DNA of 64,000 nucleotides from Deinococcus peraridilitoris DSM 19664 (GTDB taxonomy: Bacteria; Deinococcota; Deinococci; Deinococcales; Deinococcaceae): NCBI RefSeq assembly GCF_000317835.1, contig NC_019793.1, positions 2,294,001 to 2,358,000 of the forward strand. Direction: 5' to 3'. Below the pieces are notes generated by a model. That model was given only the letters and a program-made list of their open reading frames with translations. It was not told the DNA's origin and ran no database searches. Each line of letters starts with the position of its first letter. Within the stretch, counting starts at the first letter, position 1. A program made the translations under genes and the position numbers. This document shows positions 25,947 to 34,225 of this stretch, in pieces.

Positions 25947-25952
25947 TAGGCT
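25947..25952 (+). promoter_or_regulatory. -10 hexamer of probable leaderless ABC transcript
   Basis: TAGGCT lies 6 nt before the ATG at 25959 and there is no Shine-Dalgarno. This is the TANNNT spacing of Deinococcus leaderless genes. No good -35 is seen. Confidence 0.5.
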
Positions 25953-25958
25953 GGCCTC

Positions 25959-27731
25959 ATGTCATCTTCCCGATCTGCGCTGGGCGTGCTGGTGCGTTAT
26001 GTGGGCCCGCAGTGGAAACGGGCGACGCTCCTGGCCGCGCTGCTGCTGAGTTCCATCGGCCTGCAGCTGCTCACCCCGCAGATTCTGCGCGCCTTTCTCG
26101 ACAGCGCCCAAAGTCAGGGCGCGCTGTCCACGCTGGTGCGCTTCGCGGCCGTGTATCTGGCTGCGGCGACGGCGGTGCAGTTTCTGACGGCGGGCGCGAC
26201 GTATGTGGGCGCCGACGTCGGCTGGACCGCCACTAACCGCCTGCGCGCCGACCTGATGCGCCACCTGATGTCCCTCGACATGAGCTACCACAAGGAGCGC
26301 ACCCCCGGCGAGATGATCGAGCGCATCGACGGTGACGTGACGGCGCTCAGCAACTTCTTTTCGCAGTTCTCGGTGCGGGTGTTCGGGGCGCTGCTGCTGC
26401 TGTTCGGGGCCCTCACGGTGTTCTGGTTCGAGGATGCGCGCGTCGGCCTGGTCGTGACGCTGTTCGCCGCCTTCACGCTGTTCGTGCTGCTGCGCGTGCG
26501 GCGGGTGGGCGTGGAACCCACCCGGCAGGAACGCGAGGCGAGCGCCAAGCTGTACGGCTACATCGAGGAGCGCCTGACTGGTCTCGACGACCTGCGCGCG
26601 CTGGGCGCCGGAGGGCACGCCCTCAGGGGCTTTCTGGCCGTGCAGCGCGATTTCTTCTGGAAGTCCCGCCGGGCCTGGATCGCGCGCTCCACGGTGTGGC
26701 AGCTCTCGTTCATCCTGTTCGCGCTGGGCTACGTCGGTGTGCTCGCCATGGCCCTGGGGCTCTACGCGGCGGGCGCCATCACCATCGGCACCGCCTACCT
26801 CTACTACCAGTACATGACCCTGATCGAAGATCCCATCGACCAGCTCACCCAGCAGCTGCAGGAACTGCAAAAGGCCGGGGCCAGCCTGATTCGCATCGGG
26901 GAACTGTTGCAGCTGCGCCCGGCCCTGCAGGAGGGAACGTTGGAACTGCCCTCCGGTCCCCTTGAACTGCAGTTTGACCGGGTGTCCTTCGCCTACGGTG
27001 AGGCGCCGGTTCTTTCGGACGTGTCCTTCACCCTGGGCGTGGGGCGCCGGGTGGGCTTGCTGGGCCGTACCGGCAGCGGCAAAACCACCCTCACCCGGCT
27101 GGTGTCCCGGCTGTACGACCCGACTGCGGGCGCCGTGCGGCTGGCGGGACTCGATACCTGGGAGCTGCGCACGGAGTCGCTGCGCAGCCGGGTGGCGGTC
27201 GTGACCCAGGACGTGCAGCTGTTTCAAGCCTCGGTGCGCGACAACCTGACCCTCTTCGATGACCGCGTTGACGACGCCCTTGTCGAGGCGGCCCTGCGTG
27301 AGGTGGGCCTGGGCGACTGGCTTGCGGGTCAGCCGGACGGCGTGCACACCCGGCTGCAGGCCGGCAGTTTGTCGGCGGGCGAGGCGCAGCTGCTCGCCTT
27401 TGCGCGGGTGCTGCTGAGCGATCCGGGCCTGATCATTCTCGACGAGCCCTCTTCCCGCCTCGATCCCGCCACCGAGGCCCTGCTGACCCAGGCGATGGAA
27501 CGGCTGCTGGCCGGGCGCACGGCCATCGTGATCGCGCACCGCCTGGACACGATCGCGCGCGCCGACGACATCCTGGTGATGGGCGACGGGCGCGTGCTGG
27601 AGTTCGCTCCGCGTGAGGAACTGGCGCACGATCCCCACTCGCGCTACAGCGCGCTGCTGCGTGCAGGACGGCTCGACCTCGAAGAGGATGAGGCCCCACA
27701 AGCAGACCAAGCGACAGGGGTGCTGTCATGA
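25959..27731 (+). CDS. Heterodimeric ABC exporter, subunit 1 (canonical Walker B, degenerate signature)
   Basis: Type IV (B-family) ABC exporter half-transporter, 590 aa: six membrane helices in residues about 1-300, then an ATPase domain. Walker A is GRTGSGKTT near residue 370; Walker B is [13 protein letters not shown] with the catalytic Glu; the H-loop is VIAHRLD. The signature reads LSAGEAQ instead of LSGGQ. Its partner gene overlaps by 4 nt and has the opposite pattern, so the two make one asymmetric exporter. Substrate unknown (drug, lipid or peptide). Confidence 0.9.
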   Translation: MSSSRSALGVLVRYVGPQWKRATLLAALLLSSIGLQLLTPQILRAFLDSAQSQGALSTLVRFAAVYLAAATAVQFLTAGATYVGADVGWTATNRLRADLMRHLMSLDMSYHKERTPGEMIERIDGDVTALSNFFSQFSVRVFGALLLLFGALTVFWFEDARVGLVVTLFAAFTLFVLLRVRRVGVEPTRQEREASAKLYGYIEERLTGLDDLRALGAGGHALRGFLAVQRDFFWKSRRAWIARSTVWQLSFILFALGYVGVLAMALGLYAAGAITIGTAYLYYQYMTLIEDPIDQLTQQLQELQKAGASLIRIGELLQLRPALQEGTLELPSGPLELQFDRVSFAYGEAPVLSDVSFTLGVGRRVGLLGRTGSGKTTLTRLVSRLYDPTAGAVRLAGLDTWELRTESLRSRVAVVTQDVQLFQASVRDNLTLFDDRVDDALVEAALREVGLGDWLAGQPDGVHTRLQAGSLSAGEAQLLAFARVLLSDPGLIILDEPSSRLDPATEALLTQAMERLLAGRTAIVIAHRLDTIARADDILVMGDGRVLEFAPREELAHDPHSRYSALLRAGRLDLEEDEAPQADQATGVLS

Positions 27732-29539
27732 CCCGGGCCAGCCAAAGCAAGACAGGCGAGCCGGGCGTGACCGGACCGAGTGGCCGCCGCCTTTCGACCA
27801 CGCGCCTGATGCGCGGGCTGTTTTCATACCGGCCGCTGCTGTTTTTCGTGAACCTCTGCCTGTGGGCGGTGTTTCACACCCTGCCGCTTGGTTTTGGTTA
27901 CTTTGCCAAGCTGATCTTCGACCGCCTGGGCGAGGGGGCCTTCTCGCTCGCCTGGCTGGCCCTGCTGGGCTTTGGATTGGTACGCCTGGCGCGCTTCGGG
28001 GTGTTCACGGTGGCCTTTCGCACCTGGATCAGCTTGTGGTACATGCTTGACGCCCTGGTGCGGCGCAACCTGCTGGGCTACCTGCTGACCGCGAAGGGTT
28101 CGCGCCGCCTGCCCGACACGCCCGCCGAAGCGGTCAGCCGCTTTCGTGACGATGTCGAGTCGGTGGCCGAATACACCGAGTATTTCGTGGACGCCACGGG
28201 CATTTTGCTGTACGCGGTCATCGCCATCACCCTGATGGCCCGGATCGACCCGCTGGTCACGCTGGTGGTCTGTGCGCCCCTGGTGCTGATGGTGCTGCTG
28301 GTGCGCCAGCTGAGCCCCACCATCCGCGCCTACCGGCGCCGTTCGCGCGAAGCGACCGCCCGCGTGACTGATTTTGTGGGAGAAGCCTTCGGGGCGGTGG
28401 GCACCGTCAAGCTCTCGGCGCGCGAAGGGCAGATGGTGGCGCACCTGCACAAGCTGGGTGAAACGCGCCGCCACGCCGCACTGCGCGACGTGCTGCTCAC
28501 CGAGCTGATCCGTTCGGTCAACAGCGGCATGGTGAACGTCGGCATCGGTTTCGTGCTGCTGCTCTCGGCAGCCAAATTCCGCGACGGGACCTTCACGGTG
28601 GGTGATTTTGCGCTGTTCGCGGCCTATCTGCCGCGTCTGGCGCACAGCATGACCTTTCTGGGCGGCATGTTCGCGCAGCACCGCCGCACCGGGGTCAGCT
28701 TCGAGCGCATGACCCGCCTGCTGCAGGACGCCGAGCCTGAAACCATCGTGGCGCCTCATGACCTGCACCTGCGGGGCGATCTTCCCGAGGCGCCCCGGCC
28801 CCCGGCGCGAGAAGAGCTGCACGAACTGCGCGTGGAGCAGCTGGGCGCGCAGTTCGAAAACGGCCGGGGTGTGCAGGACGTCAGCTTCACGGTGCGGCGC
28901 GGACAGTTCGTGGTGATCACCGGCCGCATCGGCAGCGGCAAAACAACCCTGCTGCGCGCCCTGCTGGGCCTGATTCCCGCTCAGGGGCGGGTACTGTGGA
29001 ACGGCCGCGAGGTCGAGGACCGCGCCAGCTTCTTCGTGCCGCCGCGCAGCGCCTACACCGGGCAGTTGCCGCAGCTCTTCTCGGAAACACTGCGCGAGAA
29101 CGTCTTGCAGGGAGCGCGTCCCGAGCAGCTGGAACGCGCACTGGACCAGTCGGTGCTGCGATCCGACGTGGACAGCTTCGAGCGTGGCCTGGACACCACG
29201 GTCGGTGCGCGCGGTGTCAAGCTCTCGGGCGGGCAGGTGAGCCGCGCCGCTGCGGCCCGGATGTTCGCGCGTGAAGCGGAACTGCTGGTCTTTGACGACC
29301 TGTCAAGCGCGCTGGACGCAGAAACCGAGCGTCAGCTGTGGGAAAACGTGTTCGGGCAGCGCGAAGACGGTGTGCAGGTGACCTGTCTGGTCGTGTCGCA
29401 TCGGCGTTCGGCATTGCTGCGTGCCGACCATATCGTGGTGCTCGAAGGTGGGCGCGCAGTGGACCAAGGGAGGCTGGGAGAGCTGCTGGCGCGCAGTCCC
29501 GAGATGCGCGCACTGTGGGACGAAGAGCCGCAGTCCTGA
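27728..29539 (+). CDS. Heterodimeric ABC exporter, subunit 2 (canonical signature, Walker B Asp)
   Basis: Second half-transporter, 603 aa, with six membrane helices followed by an ATPase domain: Walker A GRIGSGKTT near residue 398, intact signature LSGGQVSRAAAARMF, Walker B LLVFDDLSSALD where Asp replaces the catalytic Glu, and H-loop VVSHRRS. The start (ATGA overlap) implies translational coupling with subunit 1. The non-hydrolysing site formed with subunit 1 is inferred from these substitutions. Confidence 0.9.
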   Translation: MTRASQSKTGEPGVTGPSGRRLSTTRLMRGLFSYRPLLFFVNLCLWAVFHTLPLGFGYFAKLIFDRLGEGAFSLAWLALLGFGLVRLARFGVFTVAFRTWISLWYMLDALVRRNLLGYLLTAKGSRRLPDTPAEAVSRFRDDVESVAEYTEYFVDATGILLYAVIAITLMARIDPLVTLVVCAPLVLMVLLVRQLSPTIRAYRRRSREATARVTDFVGEAFGAVGTVKLSAREGQMVAHLHKLGETRRHAALRDVLLTELIRSVNSGMVNVGIGFVLLLSAAKFRDGTFTVGDFALFAAYLPRLAHSMTFLGGMFAQHRRTGVSFERMTRLLQDAEPETIVAPHDLHLRGDLPEAPRPPAREELHELRVEQLGAQFENGRGVQDVSFTVRRGQFVVITGRIGSGKTTLLRALLGLIPAQGRVLWNGREVEDRASFFVPPRSAYTGQLPQLFSETLRENVLQGARPEQLERALDQSVLRSDVDSFERGLDTTVGARGVKLSGGQVSRAAAARMFAREAELLVFDDLSSALDAETERQLWENVFGQREDGVQVTCLVVSHRRSALLRADHIVVLEGGRAVDQGRLGELLARSPEMRALWDEEPQS

Positions 29540-29879
29540 GCGTGGTGTGCCTGAAGGGCTGGCATACTACTTGCTAAAGCGGGTTCCCGGACGTACCCAA
29601 GGGTTCCTCAGGGTCGCTCAGCTGCACTTCAAAAGTCAATCAGGTTCGTTTTTTAGAATAGGAGCGTCACTTTGGGGACACCCGAGGTGGAGTTTCGGCC
29701 AGATGCCGACCCGCAGGGCCACGCTGACTTTTTGCTGAACGTCAATCCGTGCCGAGCCCAGGGCCGCGCGAAATGAAGTGCAGATGTGGCGCGTACGCCT
29801 TTGTCTCCATCAAACGGTAGGGGGTGAGGTTTGCCCCTCGGCAGCGACCGAAAAGTTTCGTACACTCAGGAAGTCAAGG
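29540..29879. other. Intergenic region upstream of small secreted protein
   Basis: 340 nt without a credible gene. It is locally AT-richer (T-tract then TAGAAT at 29654-29659, a possible -10). TACACT at 29861-29866 lies just before the secreted-protein ribosome site. No terminator for the ABC genes was recognised. Confidence 0.35.
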
Positions 29880-30449
29880 ATGATGAGAACTTCTAAATTT
29901 CTTGCGCTGGTGATGGCGTCCATGCTGGCACTGGCCAGCTCGGCCTCAGCGATCACCCTGCGAATCACCGACCGTGATTTGCAGGGCCTGATTGCCCAGG
30001 GAGAGTCGAACGGCAACCGCCTGAACCTGCGGGTGGCGGCGGCGGCTTCCGGACCGGTGATGGTGTTCATCTACGACGGTGGCACCGTCACCAGTTACCG
30101 GGCGGTGCTGCGCGGTGATCAGATTCTGCTGGAAGGGCAGCCGGAGACGAGTTTGTCCAAGCTGCTCGCTGGGCGTGGTTTTTCACTGACCACCGAGGTG
30201 GTCGAGTCCACCGCGCCGCGTACCTTCAATTTCCCCGGCCTCAACACGACCCAGAACGCCACTCCCAGCTCGACACCTGCGTCAGGTACGTCGTCTGGCC
30301 CGGCCTCGGGCAGCAGCCCGGCCTCTGGCAGCGGAAATGGCGGGAACTCCGGTCAGGGTGGAAACGGCAACGCGGGAGCGAACGACAAGGGAAAAGATAA
30401 CGGCAAAGACAAGGAAAAAGAGAAGGACAAAGGGAAAGGCAAGCCCTGA
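29880..30449 (+). CDS. Small secreted protein with charged Lys/Asp tail
   Basis: Unrecognised 189-aa protein. Residues 1-24 form a clear signal peptide ending SSASA. A compact region of about 100 residues follows (ITLRITDRDLQGLIAQG, VMVFIYDGGTVTSYRAVL). Next come a Ser/Pro/Gly-rich linker (about 125-165) and a highly charged tail of Lys, Asp, Glu and Gly (about 165-189). The tail suggests binding to acidic polymers or the cell surface, but this is a guess. Two adjacent ATGs (29880, 29883) fit the AGGAAG upstream; the first is listed. Confidence 0.7.
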   Translation: MMRTSKFLALVMASMLALASSASAITLRITDRDLQGLIAQGESNGNRLNLRVAAAASGPVMVFIYDGGTVTSYRAVLRGDQILLEGQPETSLSKLLAGRGFSLTTEVVESTAPRTFNFPGLNTTQNATPSSTPASGTSSGPASGSSPASGSGNGGNSGQGGNGNAGANDKGKDNGKDKEKEKDKGKGKP

Positions 30450-30499
30450 GTTCTCCATGTCTTTGCCGCTGTATTCCCTGCCAGCCCCCTGCATGAATT

Positions 30500-30599
30500 T
30501 TGGATTCTGGCAACCCACTGCACCATCCACGGCGACCGGTCCGCTCCGATTGGATTCTGGCAACCCACTGCACCATCCACGGCGACCGGTCCGCTCCGA
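30500..30599 (+). repeat. Perfect 2 x 50-bp tandem duplication
   Basis: The 50 bases at 30500-30549 are repeated exactly at 30550-30599 (each starts TTGGATTCTGGCAACCC and ends CCGCTCCGA). They occupy the promoter/leader region of the response-regulator gene, ending 26 nt before its start. No mismatch was seen, which suggests a recent event. Confidence 0.95.
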
Positions 30600-30625
30600 G
30601 TCGCCTGTCTTTCAGGAGGCCTTCT

Positions 30626-31285
30626 GTGTTAGCTCAACTGCTCTTGGTCGAGGACGATCCCCATCTGGGGCCGCTGCTGCGCGATTACCTTTCGGCGGAT
30701 TATCAGGTGCACCATTCGCCCACCATTCGTGACGCGCAAGGCTGGCTGGGTACCCACAGCGCACAGCTGATCCTGCTCGACCTCAATCTGCCGGATGGTG
30801 ACGGTCTGGACCTCGTGAGCGCCCTGCGTCAGTACTCCAGCACCCCGGTGCTGATTCTCTCGGCGCGCAGCGCGGTACAGGAGCGTGTCTCGGGCCTCAA
30901 CGCCGGCGCGGACGATTACCTGACCAAACCGTTCGCGATGCCCGAACTCGACGCGCGCATCAGCGCCCTGCTGCGTCGCACGGCCGCCGGAGGAGGCGTT
31001 TCGCTGGGCAACACCAGCCTGTCCACCTCGTCGCTCACCCTGCAGGCCGGCGAGGAAAATGCGACTTTGACCGAGCACGAAGCGCGCATTCTTGAACTGA
31101 TGATGCGCACGCCGGACCGGGTCTTTTCGCGTGCAGACATCGAGTCGCACCTGTATGGTTGGGAAACCCCCAACAGCAACTCGGTCGAGGTACGCATCTC
31201 GCAGCTGCGCAAGAAACTCGAGCAGGTAGGCTCGGACCTGCGCATTCGGACCATTCGCAACGTCGGCTACGTGCTGCAGTCCTGA
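30626..31285 (+). CDS. OmpR/PhoB-family response regulator
   Basis: DNA-binding partner of the histidine kinase that follows. The 219-aa protein has a receiver domain with acidic pocket VEDD near residue 8, phospho-acceptor Asp in [13 protein letters not shown] near residue 49, and conserved Lys in YLTKPF near residue 100. A C-terminal winged helix ends [15 protein letters not shown] 30626 is chosen because CAGGAGG lies 6 nt upstream and the receiver motif starts at once. The reading frame is open upstream through the tandem repeat, but that part has no family similarity. Confidence 0.92.
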   Translation: MLAQLLLVEDDPHLGPLLRDYLSADYQVHHSPTIRDAQGWLGTHSAQLILLDLNLPDGDGLDLVSALRQYSSTPVLILSARSAVQERVSGLNAGADDYLTKPFAMPELDARISALLRRTAAGGGVSLGNTSLSTSSLTLQAGEENATLTEHEARILELMMRTPDRVFSRADIESHLYGWETPNSNSVEVRISQLRKKLEQVGSDLRIRTIRNVGYVLQS

Positions 31286-31411
31286 GGATTGCCACACCGG
31301 TGGGTAGGAGGGCGGCATGCAGAGGGCAGAAGGCTGGGCGCTGGGAGAAACACACGTCCTGTCTGCCTCGCGGGTCCCGGCGCAGCGTCTCACGCGCCAG
31401 TGGGTTCCAGG

Positions 31412-32749
31412 ATGACCCTGCGTTTTCGTCTGGCGCTGGTGTACACCATCATCGCCTTTGTGCTGATCGCCACGGCCGGCAGCCTGGGTGTGTTTCTGTT
31501 CACCCGGGCGCTCGACGGACAGTTCAACAGCCGCTTGATCGATCAGGCCGAGTATGTGGCAGCGCTGGTACTGCCCAACCCCGACGTGCAGCCCGGTGAG
31601 TTCCGGCCTTCCGGAGGCGCCCTGATCATGGTCTTTGACAGCACCGGGCGGGAAGTGACCCGCTCGCAAAGTCTCGGCGACCTCGATCCACTGATCATCG
31701 ACGGCCACCAGGAACTGGCCAACGGCATCGGCGTGCGCGGCCTGGTGCAGCCCATCGAGATGCCCGGTGTCAGCGGGCTCAACGTGTGGATCGCCCTGCC
31801 CGACGACAGCCTGGAGAAAGCCAAGGCCAGCGCCTGGCAGTTTCTGATCGCGGCCCTGGCCGTGGCGCCGGCTCTGATGTTGCTGGTGGGCTGGTTCGTG
31901 GGCCGCTATTTCCTGCGTGGCCTGGCGTCGGCAGCGCGGGTGGCTGAGCGCCTCGACCCCAGTTCGGGCAGCATTCCCCTGCCCGAACGGCAAGACGAAG
32001 TCTACCGATTGCTGGAAGCGATCAACCGGCTGCTGGGCCGCATCGAGACGCAAAAGCAAAGTGAAAAGGCCCTGCTGGGTCAGATCGTGCACGAACTCGG
32101 CGCGCCCCTGACCGTGCTCAAGGCCTACCTGGCCAGCGCCAGCACCCGCACGGGTGACCAGGAGGTGCGACGCGCCCAACTGGTGGCCGAGGAGATGACC
32201 TTCACGACCCAGGACCTGATGCAGCTCGCGCGCGGCCAGATGGACCTGACGCTGGCCCTGCACTACCTGAGCGCGGCCTCGCTGCGCGAGCGGCTTGACC
32301 GGTTGGTGCCGGACGTCGTGTACAGCGGTGACTGGAACGTGATGGTGCTGTGCGACCCCGACCGCCTGGTGCAGGCCGTGCGAAACCTGCTCGCCAACGC
32401 GCGGCGGGCGGTCGGCCCGGACGGTCACGTGGAGCTGTATCTGCACGAGGAAGCGGGCGAGGTGCGCTTTCACGTGCGTGACGATGGGCCTGGCCTGCCC
32501 GAGGGCCTGGGAGAAAGCATTTTCGATCCGTTCGTCTCGGGCAGTGGCAGCAGCGGTCTTGGCCTCAGTGTCTCGCGGCAGATCGCGCAATTGCATGGCG
32601 GCACCCTCGGCGGCGGCAACCGGCCAGAGGGCGGTGCGGAGTTTGTGCTGGTCATTCCCAGTGCCAGCACGCTCGATGACGAAGACCCGGAAGTGCCACA
32701 AGACCAGCAGGCACACGAGCCGCAGGACCGGGTCGCCTGGCAGGGCTGA
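31412..32749 (+). CDS. Membrane sensor histidine kinase
   Basis: A 445-aa sensor: TM1 at residues about 8-32, extracytoplasmic loop about 33-145, TM2 about 148-172 ([19 protein letters not shown]), then HAMP-like region, HisKA with phospho-His in [16 protein letters not shown] near residue 228, and HATPase with N-box [13 protein letters not shown]1 [11 protein letters not shown] and G2 [13 protein letters not shown]. The gap to the regulator is 126 nt. ATG 31412 has only a weak ribosome site, so the start is moderately certain. Signal unknown. Confidence 0.9.
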   Translation: MTLRFRLALVYTIIAFVLIATAGSLGVFLFTRALDGQFNSRLIDQAEYVAALVLPNPDVQPGEFRPSGGALIMVFDSTGREVTRSQSLGDLDPLIIDGHQELANGIGVRGLVQPIEMPGVSGLNVWIALPDDSLEKAKASAWQFLIAALAVAPALMLLVGWFVGRYFLRGLASAARVAERLDPSSGSIPLPERQDEVYRLLEAINRLLGRIETQKQSEKALLGQIVHELGAPLTVLKAYLASASTRTGDQEVRRAQLVAEEMTFTTQDLMQLARGQMDLTLALHYLSAASLRERLDRLVPDVVYSGDWNVMVLCDPDRLVQAVRNLLANARRAVGPDGHVELYLHEEAGEVRFHVRDDGPGLPEGLGESIFDPFVSGSGSSGLGLSVSRQIAQLHGGTLGGGNRPEGGAEFVLVIPSASTLDDEDPEVPQDQQAHEPQDRVAWQG

Positions 32750-32775
32750 GGAGCAAAATCTTGCTAGCGTAAGGC

Positions 32776-33561
32776 ATGCAGGCCTGGAATGCCGTTGTCC
32801 TGGGTGGTGGCGACGCCCGAGATCCTTTTCCCGCGGCCCATGGCGCGGGCGTCAAGGCCCTGATCGAGCTGGCCGGTAAACCGATGGGTCAACACGTGCT
32901 GGAGGCGCTGCATGACTCGCGGCGGGTGGCGCGGGTGGTGTACGTCGGACCGCTCAATGCGGACATGCGCGCCCTGGTCGATGAGGTGGTACCCGACAGC
33001 GGCTCGCTGCTGGGCAACCTGGAAGCTGGCGTGAGGACCCTGGTGGCCTCATCCACGGAATCGGCGCGGGTGCTGGTCGTGACCGCCGATGTGCCGCTGA
33101 TGACCGGCACCATGCTGCGTGACGTCCTGAGTGCCGCCCCGGAGGTCGCGCTGGTGTATCCCATCGTGCGCCGCGAGGTGTGCGAAGCGGCGTTCCCCGG
33201 GGGCAGACGAACCTATGCCCGTCTGCAGGACGGGACCTTTACCGGGGGCAACGTCTTTCTGCTCGACCCGGCATTGATCGAACGGTTCCTGCCGAAGATC
33301 CGCCAGCTGTTCGCGATGCGCAAGCGGCCGGTGGCCCTGGCCGGTCTGATCGGCTGGTCGGTGTTGCTGAAACTGCTGGTGGGACGCCTGCGCGTCGCGG
33401 AGCTGGAACGGCGGGTGGGAGAGATTCTCGGGGTGCCGGTGCGGGCGCTCGTGACCCCTCATGCGGCCATCGGTGTGGACGTGGATCAGGAGGCCGACCT
33501 GACGCTGGTGCGGGCGCGTCTGCTGCCCGAGAAGGCTCAAGGAAAGGCAGAGGCGGACTGA
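32776..33561 (+). CDS. MobA-like nucleotidyltransferase
   Basis: A 261-aa GT-A-fold NTP transferase (NTP_transf_3 type). Seen: [13 protein letters not shown] at the N-terminus, the downstream Lys in [13 protein letters not shown], metal-binding TADVPLMTG near residue 99, and [10 protein letters not shown] near residue 157. Such proteins move nucleotides to sugars, molybdopterin or cofactors; the acceptor here cannot be named. TAGCGT 5 nt before the ATG may be a leaderless -10. The stop lies in a 22-bp tandem duplication. Confidence 0.82.
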   Translation: MQAWNAVVLGGGDARDPFPAAHGAGVKALIELAGKPMGQHVLEALHDSRRVARVVYVGPLNADMRALVDEVVPDSGSLLGNLEAGVRTLVASSTESARVLVVTADVPLMTGTMLRDVLSAAPEVALVYPIVRREVCEAAFPGGRRTYARLQDGTFTGGNVFLLDPALIERFLPKIRQLFAMRKRPVALAGLIGWSVLLKLLVGRLRVAELERRVGEILGVPVRALVTPHAAIGVDVDQEADLTLVRARLLPEKAQGKAEAD

Positions 33562-33600
33562 GCTGAGTGGTGCCCGGTACTGAGCTGAGCGGTGCCCGGT
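33557..33600 (+). repeat. 2 x 22-bp tandem duplication at a gene end
   Basis: ACTGAGCTGAG[T/C]GGTGCCCGGT occurs at 33557-33578 and 33579-33600 with one mismatch. The first copy contains the TGA stop of the nucleotidyltransferase gene. Confidence 0.9.
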
Positions 33601-33684
33601 TGTTTTTTCCGGGGTTCCGGTCTTTCTGCCTTTCCTGGGGCGCCCCATGCGTGAAGCTGGCCTGCGTCCGGTCGGAATTTGTCC

Positions 33685-33713
33685 TTGCCTTCGCTTGGGA
33701 GGCCCACCATAAT
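33685..33713 (+). promoter_or_regulatory. Promoter of ferredoxin gene
   Basis: TTGCCT (33685-33690), 17-nt spacer, CATAAT (33708-33713). The -10 lies 9 nt before the ATG at 33723, so the transcript would be leaderless or nearly so. Confidence 0.65.
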
Positions 33714-33722
33714 GGGTGCGTT

Positions 33723-33959
33723 ATGCCCCACGTGATTACCAGCCCCTGCATCGACGTCAAGGACCAGAGCTGCACCGAAGTCTGCCCGGTGGAGTGCATC
33801 TACGACGCGGGCGAGATGTTCCTGATCCATCCTGACGAGTGCATCGACTGCGGTGCCTGCGTGCCCGCCTGCCCGGTCGCGGCCATCTACCCCGAGGAAG
33901 ACACCCCGCAGGACCAGCTGCCCTTCATCGCCAAAAACCGCGAATTCTTCGGCCTCTGA
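33723..33959 (+). CDS. fdxA: 7Fe ferredoxin (3Fe-4S / 4Fe-4S)
   Basis: Small electron carrier, 78 aa. The N-terminal half has CIDVKDQSCTEVCPVECI, as in FdxA-type seven-iron ferredoxins. The second half has the classic CIDCGACVPACPV for a 4Fe-4S cluster. Acidic C-terminus. ATG 33723 was chosen because the promoter sits just before it and no Shine-Dalgarno is needed. Monocistronic: a strong terminator follows. Confidence 0.93.
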   Translation: MPHVITSPCIDVKDQSCTEVCPVECIYDAGEMFLIHPDECIDCGACVPACPVAAIYPEEDTPQDQLPFIAKNREFFGL

Positions 33960-33970
33960 TTTCAGGGGTG

Positions 33971-34019
33971 AGCGTGGGTGCCAAAGGCACCCACGCTTTT
34001 GCTGCGTCGCAGCAAAAGC
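33971..34019 (+). terminator. Terminator with two overlapping hairpins after fdxA
   Basis: AGCGTGGGTGCC, AAA loop, GGCACCCACGCT (33971-33997), then TTTT. A second perfect 11-bp hairpin (GCTTTTGCTGC / GCAGCAAAAGC, 33995-34019) shares three bases with the first, so the two compete. Confidence 0.85.
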
Positions 34020-34147
34020 TCTTGGTTTATTCAGGAATATATGAACCCTGCGACAAGAAAATAAAGCTTCAACTGCTGGGCGACTTCGATTTCACCTGAC
34101 AAGATCAGGACAGCTTGAGCGTTCACCGTCTCATGTATGGTCGTTTT

Positions 34148-34183
34148 ATACTCAGCTGAGTATGACGCACAACATACTCAGCT
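34148..34183. promoter_or_regulatory. Palindromic operator with three ATACTCAGCT half-sites, murA upstream
   Basis: ATACTCAGCTGAGTAT (34148-34163) is a perfect 16-bp palindrome. After 10 nt the half-site ATACTCAGCT returns (34174-34183), forming a second 10-bp inverted repeat with 34154-34163. The -10 candidate TATACT (34147-34152) lies inside the palindrome. This looks like a repressor site controlling murA, whose ATG is 43 nt further on. The binding protein is unknown. Confidence 0.65.
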
Positions 34184-34225
34184 CCCCGGGCGAAGCGCTC
34201 CTTCTCGGCGCGGGGGCAAGGAGCC

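Noticed and set aside
30500..30625. Extended N-terminus of the response regulator through the tandem repeat
   Set aside because: The extra residues have no family similarity, and a strong ribosome site lies before the GTG at 30626.
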